Part shown: piece after piece, positions 13,301 through 28,300 of the stretch | How the letters are laid out: each line of letters opens with the position of its first letter | Position numbering within the stretch: the first letter of the stretch is position 1 | The notes under the pieces: generated by a model | What the model saw: the letters and a program-made list of their open reading frames with translations, nothing else | Databases searched by the model: none | Told to the model about the DNA's origin: nothing | Program-made: the position numbers and the translations under genes | Assembly (NCBI GenBank): GCA_022575985.1 | Contig: JAKSXM010000231.1 | Span: 2,296,501 to 2,360,500, forward strand | From: Anagrus nilaparvatae | Taxonomy: Eukaryota > Arthropoda > Insecta > Hymenoptera > Mymaridae | Direction: 5' to 3' | DNA length: 64,000 nt

Positions 13301-16300
13301 GAAGTAAAAGACCCCTGGCCACGAACACATTAATTTTATTCTATCAATTAATAGATCCTTTTTATTTTTATTTATTTATATTTAAAAAAAAAACGAAGGG
13401 TTGAAATAACTCTCGATAAAGCACCTTTTTTTAAATGAGTAAACTGGACTTTTTAAGCAGATTATAATTTCCAATAAAATTAAGATCACTTAAGTATACC
13501 AGTTTTTTATAATTTATTTCTTTATTTAATTTTTAATAGTCATAAATTTATCTTTATAAAATAAATACTAGCAATTAAAATATATAAAATTAACATGAAA
13601 AACTGTTTTTGCTTTGTTTGGCAATTCCTTTTATGATTTACATTCGAAGCTTAAATTGTGTAAGAAAGGCAATATTTTAATTGCTGTGATAAATAAGCCA
13701 AGGATTTCATCTATTTTTCTGGACAAAGGCTTAAATGAATTTATGTCGAAAGCGAGGTCGAAAGTCTGTAATGATGATTTTAAATAAATAAAATTTCTCT
13801 TAATCGATAAGCTGATTTTTATTGATTTAGTCAAAACGAAAAATTTCTAAGAATAGTAATTTTATATTTGACGGAAGTTCAAATATTGTATTAATAATAC
13901 TGCACTTAAGTTTATTTAATAAAGAAAATTAATAAAATTAGTTAATAAATGTAAGCGTACAAAAAACCATACTATACTGCAGGAAGAATCGGCAGTGATA
14001 ATTAACAAAAATACGAAAAAACTCAACCAAAAAAGCCAAAAAAACAAGCAATAAAAGCAATTATTAAATATTTATTAATTCAAAGTAAGAAATATATACA
14101 AGACAAAAAATCAATTTTAGTAAGCAACTTATATAGTATCTGAAAGTCAATTCTCTTTCGAGAAAGAAAAAATCATTAATACCAGTGTGTATGACAATAA
14201 ACAATTCAAGAAACTAAACCACAAAACTAAATTATCTTTATAGTTAATCTTTCTGAAAATATCAATTGTACTAGATTAAATAACTAAAAAATTCAAATGA
14301 TATATTTATAGTTTCAATTTGTAGTTATAATTTAACATGAGTTACAAGAAATAAATAATAATATACGATATTATATTATACATTACTCGATATTTTACTA
14401 TTATATAATCATTTTTCCTTATTAATTTTTCTCTCTGCGTTCGGTGCATGTAATAATAGTTTTAACTGAAATTATCTTTTGAAAGTAAATTAGATTTTTA
14501 ATGTATATCAAGATTTTTTTATTTTTCGACAAATATTACATGCTTTAACTTTCCCTTTGACAGAAAAATATTTATTTTTTCAATTAGCATTTTTCATTAT
14601 TTAACCTTGAAAGTAATAAAAAAAAATGTTTTCTTTAAATAAAATGCTGGTATTGTAAATCTTTATCAATTAATCAGATGAAAAAGTAAGTCCTTGTTGA
14701 TATTATTATTTAAAAATCATTCTCTTTATTGATTATGCATGCACAATGAAATTATTAAATTTTATTCGCTCGAGCATAAACAAACCGTGGGATATTTATA
14801 GACAAATTTTCCTCTCGAGTGACTCTTGTAAAATTCATAATCTTCAAAAATTTATGTACTCCAATTACGCAATTTTATTATATTGCGTGGTTAACCTGAT
14901 GAAATATTTTTTAATCGACGTCTTTAAATAAATAAACTTTCATTTCCCCTTTTGTTTAACTTGGAATTAAAATGTACGTTTAGCGTGAGATTAAATAATT
15001 ATATTAAATTATTTGTAATTGGATTTCTTTATAAAAAAAACGACAAGATGATACTTAAATGGTTGTAACAATAAAAAACTGTACTAAAAATAACTCTTTT
15101 TATGTATACCAAATAAAATACTGTCTAATTACATTCTATTAGAAAGTTTCATTAGTGAATTTATTTCGTTTTAGAATTTGAATTGTCATATAAGGTTTTT
15201 TGCTTTTGTTTTTAAAGAGAAATTCAAAAAGACGCTGGGTTTGTAGATGAAGCTTCTAAAATTACTTTTAAATTCATCGCATTCTGTCATGAAAATATAT
15301 TTATATAAATTTAAGGTTTCTTGAAGGTTGGAGGACTTTTTTTACAGAATTCTAAATTATTGACGCTACATACATAAGTGAAATCATATAATTATGTGTT
15401 AGTATAATTTCAGGTTATTTACATAGTTTTTATTAAATTATTTAATACAAAAGCCTTAATTTAACAGTAAATTTAAAATTTTCTTTATTATTATTGGGTA
15501 AATAAAAATAAAGACGATCAAAAATTGAACAAATTTAGAAATAATTTATTTATTTCGACGTTTCGAAAGCTCAAGCTTTCATTACCAAGAAATTCTGTAA
15601 CAATTATATAATTATCAATTTATAAGATATTGTTATTGATTTCATAATTTATATTCATTGATGGTTTTTCAGTTTTATTTTATTCTATTATTTTTATTTT
15701 TGTATTTACATATATAATTTTCTTTTTATAAAATTTATTGATTATTGAATTATAACAAATAAATAAATACAATATCAATGAAAGATATTATACAATAATG
15801 ATACAATTTTGGAGAGTAATTCTGAAATGAATTATTAATGTTATACAATTAGTCGAATTTAGCGAACAAGTAATAACTCTTAAAAATTAATAAATATCTT
15901 TTATGATAGAAAATTGAATATTAAAATTTAAAATTTTTGATTTAGAAACTGGGCTTATATAACATTAAAATTTCATTTCACTTGCGAGAAAAACGATTTT
16001 TAAGATACAATAATTATCTTAACCAACATTGTTTATAAAATATAGAAACTATCATTTATGAGTCATTAGAGTATTTTAATAAAGAAATGGATACAGAAAT
16101 ATAATCAGTAATATGATATTTGAAAAAAACATTGTATGCACTTATTTAAACTTTTAAATTGTTATTATTAGATAGCAAATCAATATAAAATTTACTCAAC
16201 GATAACAGCGCGATAAGAAAAGTGTGATTTCAAACTGTTATTTTCAGCAAGACTAAATAATTTAAAAAAACAAAATTTAACAAAAACACAAGAGAATCTT

Positions 16301-19300
16301 TACATCCATAAAAAATTCTGTTTTTATTTTAAATTTATCTATAGAAAATAATCTCTTTATCAGTTTACCGTAAAATTAAAATTTATTTATTCTCTGAAAA
16401 ATACCAATGCGTGAATAAAACAAGCAAATATTAGCTTTAATTTTTAACACGGTTTTTAAGTTTCGTTTATTTACGAACTTTCAATTTTTCAAAAATTCAT
16501 ATTTGAATCTCATAGAAAAGCTCGACATATTTCACCTCAAGATAAAACCGATAAAAAACCCAAGGTCGTTATAAATATTGCTCTCGAGCAGCAATATTTC
16601 GTCGATAAGGAAAAAAACTAGTAATAAGAATCAAGAACAATAAATAAAGTTATTTAAAAACTATTGTTGTCTTTCACGTTACTGCCGTCAGGTATTTATC
16701 TCTCTCTCTCGCTCAGTAAAGAATGTAATTCGCATAAAGAAAAAAAAAGCAAATTTTAAAAGGAGATAAAAAAAAATATTGAAACGAGTGTACAAGATAA
16801 CAACTTTTATAGAATAACAAAAAAATTTAATTTAAATAAAATGCATATATGATAAACAAATGTTTTTTTATAGGGTACCAATGACGTCACTGTACTCAGA
16901 GTATGTACAATCGCTGTATCATATCAATTCAAGTTGAAAAAAAATAATAATTTTTTGCATTGCATTTTGTATATCGAAATGAGGTCAACACGCACTAAAG
17001 AAATTTCTCAAGGTCAATACAATATAAAATATGTGTGTGTGTGTGAGTAAGGTTATTATTATTATTATTTACCTTTTTTATTTTAAAAAACTAATGTCAA
17101 AATTTAATATTTTTACGCGAACTCTGGAGTTAAATGCAATTTAAGATAATATATATTATTTTAATTTTTTTATATATTCTTTTATGTATTTAATAAAAAA
17201 TTGTATATTAGACTGGTCGGTGGTTTGAAAATTTTGCGGTTTTTGGACTCAAAATACCAGATATTTTCATAAAATTTAAAAAATTTTTTTTGTGGTACTA
17301 AGGACCTACAAAAATATGGCGTTCTTCATTTTTCAACAACTGCGTTCAAACGTTCAGTACTCTACTAAACAACATAAACATCAAATTGTACCAAATTCAC
17401 CAGAAAAAGAATCTCAGCCACGGCCTGATATATATAAAAACTGGCAATAAGATAAAAATAAAAACGTGTTTATTTATATATTGATAATTTTGCTTCTGTT
17501 TATGTCAGTCTTATAAAATGAAATGGGAATTTATATTTGTAAAAATAATTCGAACCTGTTCTAACAAAAAGTTGTACATATCAGATTATTTAAAGTCTGT
17601 AATTTTAATAACACAACTCTAACGTACTCTTGAATAAATATTTTATTTTTTATCTAAAATAATAATAATATTCTTGACAAGTTAATACAATGTTTCTCTC
17701 ATTTTTTCCTCGGAATAATCAAGAAAATTCTCTAGGGCGTTTTAATAAACAACAACAATTGAAATTAATTTTTGATCTTCAAAAGAGAATAAAAAAAAAC
17801 CACTAATTTCTCAACACGCAATTTTTTTACTTGCGCAATAATTTAACCTAAATTCAATGAGTGGGAGGGGTGCAGTGTACATGCTATTTTTTAAATCTGT
17901 CTCTTATTAAAGATCCCGGTCGCGAGATTAAAAACGTGAGAAAAAGAGTGAGGGTATTTTGTAAAAAATGTAACGTGAATTGCAAGAAAATTAGTTTATT
18001 TACTACGATCATTAAGAAAATTAATTATCAATGTTTACAACGCTCGGGTTTGATTAATGATTACAGATTGAGAGAGAGGAGGGGGAGTTTGTATTAATTT
18101 ATTATCGGTGTTTATTGTAAAAAAAATTATTTATTTATGTTCATTAATTTAATTAATAAGAAAATTTTTAATATTTATTATTATAAATCGTTTGTAAATT
18201 ATTGTGCAAAAATGGCTTGTTTATGGGCAGCTGCGATTTGCTTTGAGTGTATATTAGACTGAACTTTGGTTTTAATATTAAAATCGAGTTTTATTGAACA
18301 TAATTTTCGTCTGTCCATTTAACACTATTTAAATTCAATAAATTTAGTTACTTTTAACCACCAGAAATCTTAAAAATTAGCAAAAAAACAAGTAAACTAT
18401 TAGAAACCAAAAAATTAAAAAACTTCGTCCTCTCTAATATACACCGAGCATTAAAACGAATCCTGAAAAGAATTTTTAGTGATGATTCATAAAAAAAAAT
18501 TTAAAAATAATAAATATTATGACACATGATTAATGAAGATTTTTGTCTATATTTACAAAGAGTGTTCATTTTTTAATAAGATTAAGCTGCATTTAAAATA
18601 ACAGAAAATTCAATTACGTAACGACAGCAATTAAAAAATCAATAAAAAATCCAGTTGAGTAAATATTTTTTCAAACAATTCATTTTTACCAGGAATTTCA
18701 ATTTTTCGGTTGCGTGTATTGCGTGATTTTGAATAGTTTAGGGCCATCAGAAAATATTCAAGTAATTGAGGTTTGGGAAGCGACTTGAGGCTATTGAGCA
18801 TTCCGATTAAATAACATGTATTTTGGCAATTTTATATAAGCAGCTTTAAGTCGAATTTTTTTCTAAAAGTATATTTGAATAAAAAATTTTACCAGTTTAA
18901 TTTTAATTTCTGAATATGAATGACAAAAATATTTAAATTATAAAAAATAAGAATTCCTTTCATTAAATTAAAATATAGCAGTTTTGAAATCGAAACGAAG
19001 AAATATATGTGAAAAATTTTTGGTCTATACTCAAAACCGTAATTAATCTCAATTACCAAAGTTTTGACGTTTTAATAAGTCGTATAACATGTGTCGCACA
19101 TGTTCAGTCGAATTAGTATAAAACAAAAAGACAATTAAAAAACAGATGGCTTAAATCACAGCAAAGAAATCCCATAGATAAAAAAACGTTAGCAGAATTT
19201 AAATTAAAATTTGAGAACTAACTGTTCCAGGTTAACGACATTTAAATGAGCATGACGTGATTTTGTCAATTGTTATCTGAAAATGAAGAGCCTGATTTTA

Positions 19301-22300
19301 TGAAATATCAATTAAGTACCCTATTTTTAGATGTTAATTATCCGGTAAATGCAAGAAATATGTTACATTTTAATGAGAAATAATATAAATGTAAATGCAG
19401 ACGTGTCAATCTATTTATAATTACTTTCACTCCTGCATTAAATTCCAGTCGGATTAATATCCAGAAATCTCGAGAAAAACGTCAGAATCGTATTTAAAAA
19501 TGATTTTTCCATGCATTATTCATATCGAAAAGATGCAAGAATTTTCTAGATATTAACATAAAAAGAGATAGAAAATAAATATAAAATATTATTAAAATTT
19601 ACGAAGCGTGTCGTATGTAAGTGCGAGCACGCGAACTTTTTACGGGTTATGTAGCGCCACTTGGTATAATAAATATTTGTTATGCACATTTTCATATTGC
19701 AGCAGAGAGAACAATTTTTTATTATTATTATTATTATTATTATGCAGTGTATTGTCATCTCATGGTAAATTATATGCTTTGTTATACGAGTAGCATCGAT
19801 GCAACTTTTTTTCATTTATATTAGCTCACTGCAATTTGCTTTTTAGGAATTTTTATTTTCTCGTTTGATGTGATTCTAATTTATAACAGTTATATGAGGT
19901 AAAATATGAATTTTTGGTACTTTCGTTTTTGAAATTTTATGCAAAATTTATTCATTCTCCCAAATCCGTATCTCAAACTTAAATAAACTAATTTCTTTTG
20001 TAAATTTATAAGAGTTACTTTTAACAGTGTCAAATATCTACACTGTAAAAAGTAACTTTCTTATATTAACAAAAAAATTAGAACATTTTCGAAAAATTAG
20101 TAAATTTTCAAAAAAATTTGTAAATATTTGAAAAAAATGTTAACTTTACTAAATTTAGTATTTTAACGAAAAGTTTGAGAATTCTCGATTTTTTTTTGTG
20201 AATTCGCAAGAAAAATTGATAATTTACAATTTTTTTTCAAAAATTTACAAAAAATAGTTGTAAATATCCGAAAAATAGTTGTGAATTTACAACTTTTTTC
20301 GTAAAATCATAAAAAAAAATCGAGAATTCTCGAATTTTTCGATAATATACTAAATTTAGGAAATTTACGATTTTTATCGAATATTTACAAAATTTTTTGA
20401 AAATTCACTAATTTTTCGAAAAAATTCTATTTTTTTTGTAAATCTAAGAAAGTTACTTTTTACAATGTACGTAATTTTGGCTCCCAGAAATAAAAATTAA
20501 AACTGTCGAATACCCTCAGAAAAATTGAAAATTCATACTTTATTTCATACAAGTTAAAAATTTAAATATTCATTAAATAAATTGGAAGAAAACTAGAGTT
20601 GAGATGAAAAATGAGTTTGAGAAATGAGATGACAGTTGAAGAAAAAAATATTCACAAGACACGCCCACGGTATTATGGAGAGACGGCTACTTAACTGTCT
20701 AACATGCAAAAACAGAGTGCGTAATATAAACATAATACAACATGTAACTCAACGGAGAGTTTGATGACAGTGAAAGTTTTAAATAAAATTCCAGTCTATC
20801 GCGTCTCTCTTAATAAATAAAGGAAAAAAAATGAGCTTTTTTGACGTAATTTAACATTGAGAATTATTCTAGTAATATACGAACAATTTGTATATTATAA
20901 ATATTCGATAAATATTTAAGTTGATTTTTCCAATAGAAAGATATCGCGATACGTAGAACCGGTTATCGAGATCAGAGACTCGAAAGAATCTTGCAGCATC
21001 CAAGACTCTAATTTTATTTCTATATGAACAAACAACTTCAAGACCTTTATAAGACATGCTATGTTTCGTGTGTCTTATCAATTTATACACTACGACATGC
21101 ACGTTTATCCAAAAGATGGGTAGGGCAAAACCTTTTCTCTTATATAATTTTAGAAAATAGAATTGTCTAGCTCTAGACGCTCGAACGACGGAATCAAGTT
21201 GGTGGCTTGGCTGGCTTCGTTCTTTTAAAAATTACAACACATCCTAGAGTAATTTTCTGATTAAATCAATTAAGCTTTTCTTCAAATTTTGACAGGGCGA
21301 ACCTTAAGAAAATTAAAATCAAATGCAGATGACAAATATTATTGAATTTTTAATAATGCTGAACAGCACCTCGCAAATAAAAGTTTAATTGATAAATAAT
21401 AAATTTTACTAAGGATTCTTGTTGACATTGCTGAATCCAAAAAACAATTCCTGAAATTCGACGCACCAACACCTTTTAATCTCAATTTAAAAAATGTCTT
21501 TGTCTCTTAATATTTCGTAATTAAAAAATTTAAAAAACCTCAAAACGTATTTTCTCACGTGTACGAATGTCGTTAAATCATTTAAAGACCAAATGAACAA
21601 ATTCCAATCCAAATAAAATCATTAGAATTTAATATACATAATAAAATATTTATTTCGTATTCCGGTTTTTTTCGACTAATGAAAAAGGAATTGTAATAAA
21701 CCAAGTATTTATACCTGAATTTAAACGGTAACTAATAAAAAAAATCACCAATACATAGTAGTTTTTTACGAGTTTTAAAAGAATGATTGAATGCTTAAAA
21801 AATGTTCAATTCTTATGCGGACACAAAAAAAAATTTAGCTTGATTAATCGAAATTTCTGCATGTTTAATTAAACAGATTTGAATTTCACGATTAATGCAC
21901 TTTTTTTGCTTAACATTCAAAATTTTAATCAATCAAAAATATTTAACGTTACGTAAGACGTTTTTACTGTGTCTGTGTGAGTGTGGGTATAGAATTAAAA
22001 TCAGATTGTATTGAACTGAGTAAAGATAAGTTGTAACAATAATTTTTAATTTATTTCTTTGGAAGAATAAAAAATATATCATGTAATTTAAATCTTTTGT
22101 ACCCTTTAGGTAGCTGTCAGTTCGGAGATAAGTCAAAAACCCAGTAAAAGATCATTTTAAAAACTTTGTATTTTAGTTTTTAAAATATTACCCTGCATAT
22201 TAGAGTAGCCTTTCAATCATATTGTAGATTTTCAATAATCGTCATCAGGAAATTAAATGACAAATTTTATTGGTTTTTGCTAAAATATGATTTTTGGATT

Positions 22301-25300
22301 AAAAATTTGGGGATTTTGAAACTTACTTTAATCAGGAAAAAAATAAATCAATAGTATGAAAAAAATGATTGTGATCCGGTCTAATATACATTCTCCTTAG
22401 GTATAGGTAAAATATAGCGTATAATAAAAAAGAAGCCGCCTATGTGCTAATAATTGTGAAGGATGGCCATGCTGAAATTCCAAAAGTTACGGCAAAATTC
22501 CGGTCTTTGACTTTTAAAAGTCTCATTTGACTTATAACATATGTTTGGTCAAGGTTCTCTCTCTTGTAATATGACTCATCTTTGGACGAGACTGTGTTCA
22601 GGTAAATATTCGATGAAATATTCGATTCTTGTTTCGACAAGAAAAAAAATATATTTTTTAAAAAATTATTTGAGATTGTAATAAAGTAAAATTGCATTAG
22701 ATTTATTAAATTTTTTATGCATCAGACAGAGAGGTAGGGGTAAATTGAGCGTGCGAAGTGTTAAAATCGTTTTCGCTTTTGCTAATTGATCCTAATTTAC
22801 AATAATTTGCGAGTTCTAGGAGCAAAACAAACTTTGAAATTTTTGCACAGGACACTAAAATTCATCTAAAAAGTGTGCCAAAGTGCCCCAATTTCTCTTG
22901 CACCAAAAATGTATGCATTATTAGAAGAAACAAGTAAAAAATAAATAAAAAATCCATATTTAAGAGTCATGCTGCCGACATTCATTGTTTTACGGAGCAT
23001 AGATCAAAAATTATGTATTATTTTTTTCCATACAATGGAACAATTTCAGTTAAAAAGAAAGCAGGAGTAAAAATATTCCAACACATGCTGAATGAATTAA
23101 ACAAACACACACACACAGACACGCACAAAAATAATCTCGAAAGTAATAATAACAGCCTAAGGCTCGATCCTGATGCGTTTGACCTTTAAGAATTTACAAA
23201 AAAGCGTATAAGGAGAACAGTTGTCGGAGAGGCAAAAAATATTGGTGAAACATGCAAAGTTTGAGTTAAAAAGTAGAATATAACTCTGGGGTAGTAAAAA
23301 ATTTCGAGGTCAAAAACGTATCTTCCCACGCTTTATAAATAAAAAAAGATTTCAATTTTCTAAAATTATTATGCAAGATTGGAAAAATTTCTCTTAAATA
23401 TAGATGAGAACACGATTGACACGAAATATCCGAATGTAATATCGTGTCTCTGTAATCAGTTTATGATTGTTTTTTCTTTAGATATTATGCATGCATGTTT
23501 TCTGCATAAAGAAAGTTTCTAGTAAATAATAGTACTTTATGGTTATTACCATACCGCACCCTAATAATATTTTTCCAATTTTATATTAAAAAATTACTTT
23601 TTCAGCTCTGTTCTTTCATACGGCTTCGTCTAACGTTACACTCGAAAAAGACAGTTTTTGCAAACTAGGCTTTTTTTATTGAATAAACGTAGTTCCGAGA
23701 AAAATTGATATCAATTATAAAAACCACTGTAGGTCATATTCGATTCCTGCAACAAAAAATGTGTCCAAATAAACCACAAATATCGATAACTCTGCTCAAT
23801 ACGTATTCCGGGAATATTCTTAAGTTACAGTAATAATTCAATCACTTCCTTTGTAAAATATTAAACAGAATAAAGGCACTTCCTTTTTAATTGAAACTAA
23901 AAAAAACAAAGAATCATCAAAAAACACACACACACACGAAATGTTTATATTAGACGAAACTCGATATTTTATAAAGAAAGTTTAATGACGAAACGATGTA
24001 TTTTAAAATAAATTATAGACAATAGTGAGAGAAAAAAAAATGGTATTACAAAATTTCTTCATAAGCGTGTCTTACAACATGTAATAAACGTTGGCTCTCA
24101 TTGACAAATGATGATGATGGGATAATTGCAAGTTTATCGTCAAAACTCTGTTATGTGCTATTAATATTTATAAACTATAAATTATGATAAATGCTCTTTC
24201 AAAAACTCGAGATTAAACATTTTTTTACGAAACTTCGGTATAGGCAATTTTCCACGTTAAACGATCCCACGATATCAATAAAAGGATGACAATAGAGATT
24301 CTTTAATCCTTATCAAGATTAATTTCTCTATAAAATTCCTTATCTCTGTCATATAAATAAATTTCCCTTGAAGAATGAATAAAAGAAAGTTGGTACTAGA
24401 ATGTCACGACGATAAACAAACAAATAAGACGTCGTCCTCTCTGAAATTTTCATTAAAATATCATAATACGTGTTTATTACAACGACAATAACGAACCCTT
24501 TCACCTAGAAAGTGAAATTGTATTCCGAAGAAAAACCCAAACTTTCACTTTAATCAATCAGCCCTTTTTTTATTGAAATACAAGAGATTTAATTGTTTGA
24601 AGGTCGTTAGATGTAACACAATGCAAGTTACGTCAAATAAATTACAATGTTGCCATAGATCTGGTAAAATGAAAAATAATAAATCATATTTTAAATAATA
24701 TGTAGGGTAGTAACGATCCGCAGAAAAAAGTAATCCGTACTCAATGCCAAGTTATTACGAGATTAAAAAAACTATTTTTACTCTCTTTTTATCAGGGAAT
24801 GCTTTTTTTCTCTTTAAAACCAAATTTTATTGATTGCATGTGCTTAAAAGAGAAGAAGAAAAAACTGTTTTATCTAATTAGATCGGTATAAGGTAATGAG
24901 CAAAGAATTTTTTTAAAAAGACGTCCCATTAATTCGCATAAATCTACTTCTCTTGCGATGCCAAGGCTCACGGTCATCCGGTCATCACTGCTACTTCTCT
25001 CTCTTTCTCAGACTGGAGAGAAAAATCAAAGTACAAGAAAATTTTATTTCTCCAATTTTCCTCCAATTAATACACCTAACTAATATTTCGGACCACCCAA
25101 AATTTAGGCGTCTTCGTATCACACGGAGTTAATTAATTAATGCAAATTAATTCCTTTTATTTAGATTCGAGTTAATTAAAATTTATCTCTTTATTTATAT
25201 GTTACTCGAGGGGTTGACAACTCAGAAGTTCACCGCACTTCTAAGACTTCTATGCACTTCTACCGAAATCTTTAAAAATAAAAAAAAAAAGGTTTTAAAT

Positions 25301-28300
25301 ATATATCTGGGGGTTTTTGGGTGTGCTGAGTCCGAATCTGGCCACCAAATTCCAAAATTCAAAATGGCGGCCTCAGAATTGGCCAATTTTGAAAAAAAAA
25401 ACACCAAATTTTAAATTAAAAAAAAAATATTTTAAATGTATATCTGGGGATTTTTGGGTGCGCTGAGTCCGAATCTGACAACTAAATTTCCAAATTCAAA
25501 ATGGCGGCCTCGAAATTGGCCAATTTTGAAAAAAATGACCAAATTTTAAATTAAAAAACAAAGATTTTATATGTATATCTGGGGGTTTTTGCGTGCGCTG
25601 AGTCCGAATCTGACAACCAAATTTCCAAATTCAAAATGGCGGCCTCGAAATTGGCTAATTTTGAAAAAAATAACCAAATTTTAAATTAAAAAACAAAGAT
25701 TTTAAATGTATATCTGGGGGTTTTTGGATGCACTGAGTCCGAATCTGGCAACCAAATTTCCAAATTCGAAATTGCAGCCTCACAATTGACCAATTTTGAA
25801 AAAAAAAACACCAAATTTTAAATTAAAAAAAAATATATTTTAAATGTATATCTTGCGGTTTTTGGGTTCGCTGAGTCCGAATCTGACAAGCAAATTTCCA
25901 AAAATTAAACAAGACATTAAAGAAAATACAAAATATAAATAAGTATTTATAGAGAAATGGCCGTCATTCCCTGGTCATAACTGTCGATTGTCCATCCGGG
26001 TTAATTCTCAGAACCTTTAAATCTAGATTTTTCAAAAACAGACCCATAAATAAATTTTGCAGAAAAACTCAATTTCGAATTTGTAAAATTAGAATACATT
26101 AAAGTATAAAATAGGATGAATCCCGAAATTTATTTTGTAAAACCTTGTATTTCATGTATATATTTTTGCTATTTTATAAATAATTATTTCTGATATTTTA
26201 TTAAACTTGCACTGGTATTTAGGAATTTTTATGTTTCTGTTTTTCAGCCCCCTATTATTCTACATCAAAAAATTCGTATACTTAATTTTCGGGATTCGGA
26301 AAACTGCCTTGGATGGACAACGACAGTAATGACCAGTGAATGGCGGTCATAGAAATATTGTCTCTAAATGAATAATGTATTTCAAAAAAATTTTAAATCT
26401 CCAAGACGAGATGGAAATATTCATGAAATTCCAAATGATGTCGAAGAACTAGAAGAAATTTCTATTGGATATTATTTCTTATTTCAGATACCAAAACTGT
26501 CGCATTATTTCTTACATCATGATAAGTCCCTTTTTATCAAAATGGTTCTAAATCCCTCAAGTCTTTATGATTTCTATGTCTCCAAAGCTAAATTATTCAA
26601 GTCCATTTTACTCCTTCCCTCTTATATCGGACAGTTTTTGAGCCTACCTTCTTAATTCACAGATTTTTCAAGTACACCTCCCTATAAACATGTTCCATGT
26701 TAAGACTAATTTTATTCTCTGAATTCAAATAATTATGAAATGTTAAAAACGTTTAATTCTATTAAAATAATGGACCAAGTTGCAATAATAATGGTGAGAT
26801 TCCCAAAAAATAGGTTTATTTGTATTTTTAGTGCCTGGTTGATTAATTAACCTTTAAACTCTTGAAATAAATGTTTTGAATTTCGAAATTAGAATTGTTC
26901 TGATTCAGAACATCTCAAAACCCCGAAGAATAGGCTTAAAGCCTTTTTCTCTCTTTTTGAAATTTGGTGTTGTTTTCCAAAATTGGCCAATTTCGAGGCC
27001 GCCATTTCGAATTTTTAAATTTGGTTATCAGATTCGGACTCAGTTCACCCAAAAACCCTCAGATATACATTTAAAATCATTGTTTTTTAATTTAAAATTT
27101 GGTTATTTTTTTCAAAATTGGCCAATTTTGAGGCCGCCATTTTGAATTCGGAAATTTGGCTATCAGATTCCGACTCAGCGCTCGACTCAGCGCACCCAAA
27201 AAACCCCCAGATATACATTTTAAACCCCGAAGAATAGGTTTGGAACCTTTTTCTCTCTTTTTGAAATTTGGTGTTTTTTTTTCAAAATTAGCCGATTTCG
27301 AGGCCGCAATTACGAATTTTGAAATTTGGTTGCCAGATTCGGACTCAGTGCACCCAAAAAAACCCAAACCCAAAAAAAATTTTTAATGACAAAAACCAAG
27401 AGTATTTAGCTTATAAATTAAAAATAAATAATAAAATACGATGATTAAAAATTGAATAGTTTAAAAAGGTTGAATATGTAGAACATTAGAGTCCCTGCAG
27501 AGAGAGAACGCGTTACATAATTTTGGTTTGATATTAAGAAATTTCTATAAATGGAAGTGTTGAATAAATTGGCAAGTTATTATTATTGTCAGCTTTTCTA
27601 TTCTCACGCAAATAATCGAATTCTTTCTGTCACTTTCACTAAACAAAAATTTTCTAGAGCATCCTAAGGTCACACATGGAGCACGTGAGAACGAGGATCG
27701 ACCGTTAACGTTTAATCGATAAATAAAACTTAAACGTTAATTACAAAGTTAATTAAAAAAACGTTCGTTATGCTTTGAAAATGTAGTGAACTCAGTTATA
27801 ATCAGTTACGCTCGTCTGTTAAAAAAAGAGAAAATATTTTAATCGACTATTTGATTATTCATAGGTTATGTGATCAATTAATCGTACGTTCAACTATCGG
27901 AGATGACTAACTCTGAATTTTAATTATAACGGATTAGTAATTAGAAAAATGAAAGTTTTTCTTTTAAAAATTCAAGATCAAGCAACAGTCTAATATGCAC
28001 ACACAAACAATAACTAATTAACAATGCGCTCAGAGACTTCCTTAAAGAAGCTAACTATTTTTACATACACTTCCGTGATCACCGACCATACGTCAAACTT
28101 ATCATCTTAGAATAACTGATTTTTTTTCCTCTAATTAGAAATTTTACTGTTACTTTTTCTTAAATTATTAATTTTTTATTTTCTTGGAAAAATGAATAAT
28201 TATTGCTCAAGTACTTTGAGTAAATATAGCATATTTCTCACACGTAATTTTGACGAGCCGAAAGATAAATTTTTTAACAAAGCAATAAAAGTAAAAGTTT

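Noticed and set aside
26368..26655. 95-residue frame in the satellite spacer as a gene
   Set aside because: No recognised motif, and AT-driven hydrophobic tail. Kept only as an unassigned frame in a spacer entry.
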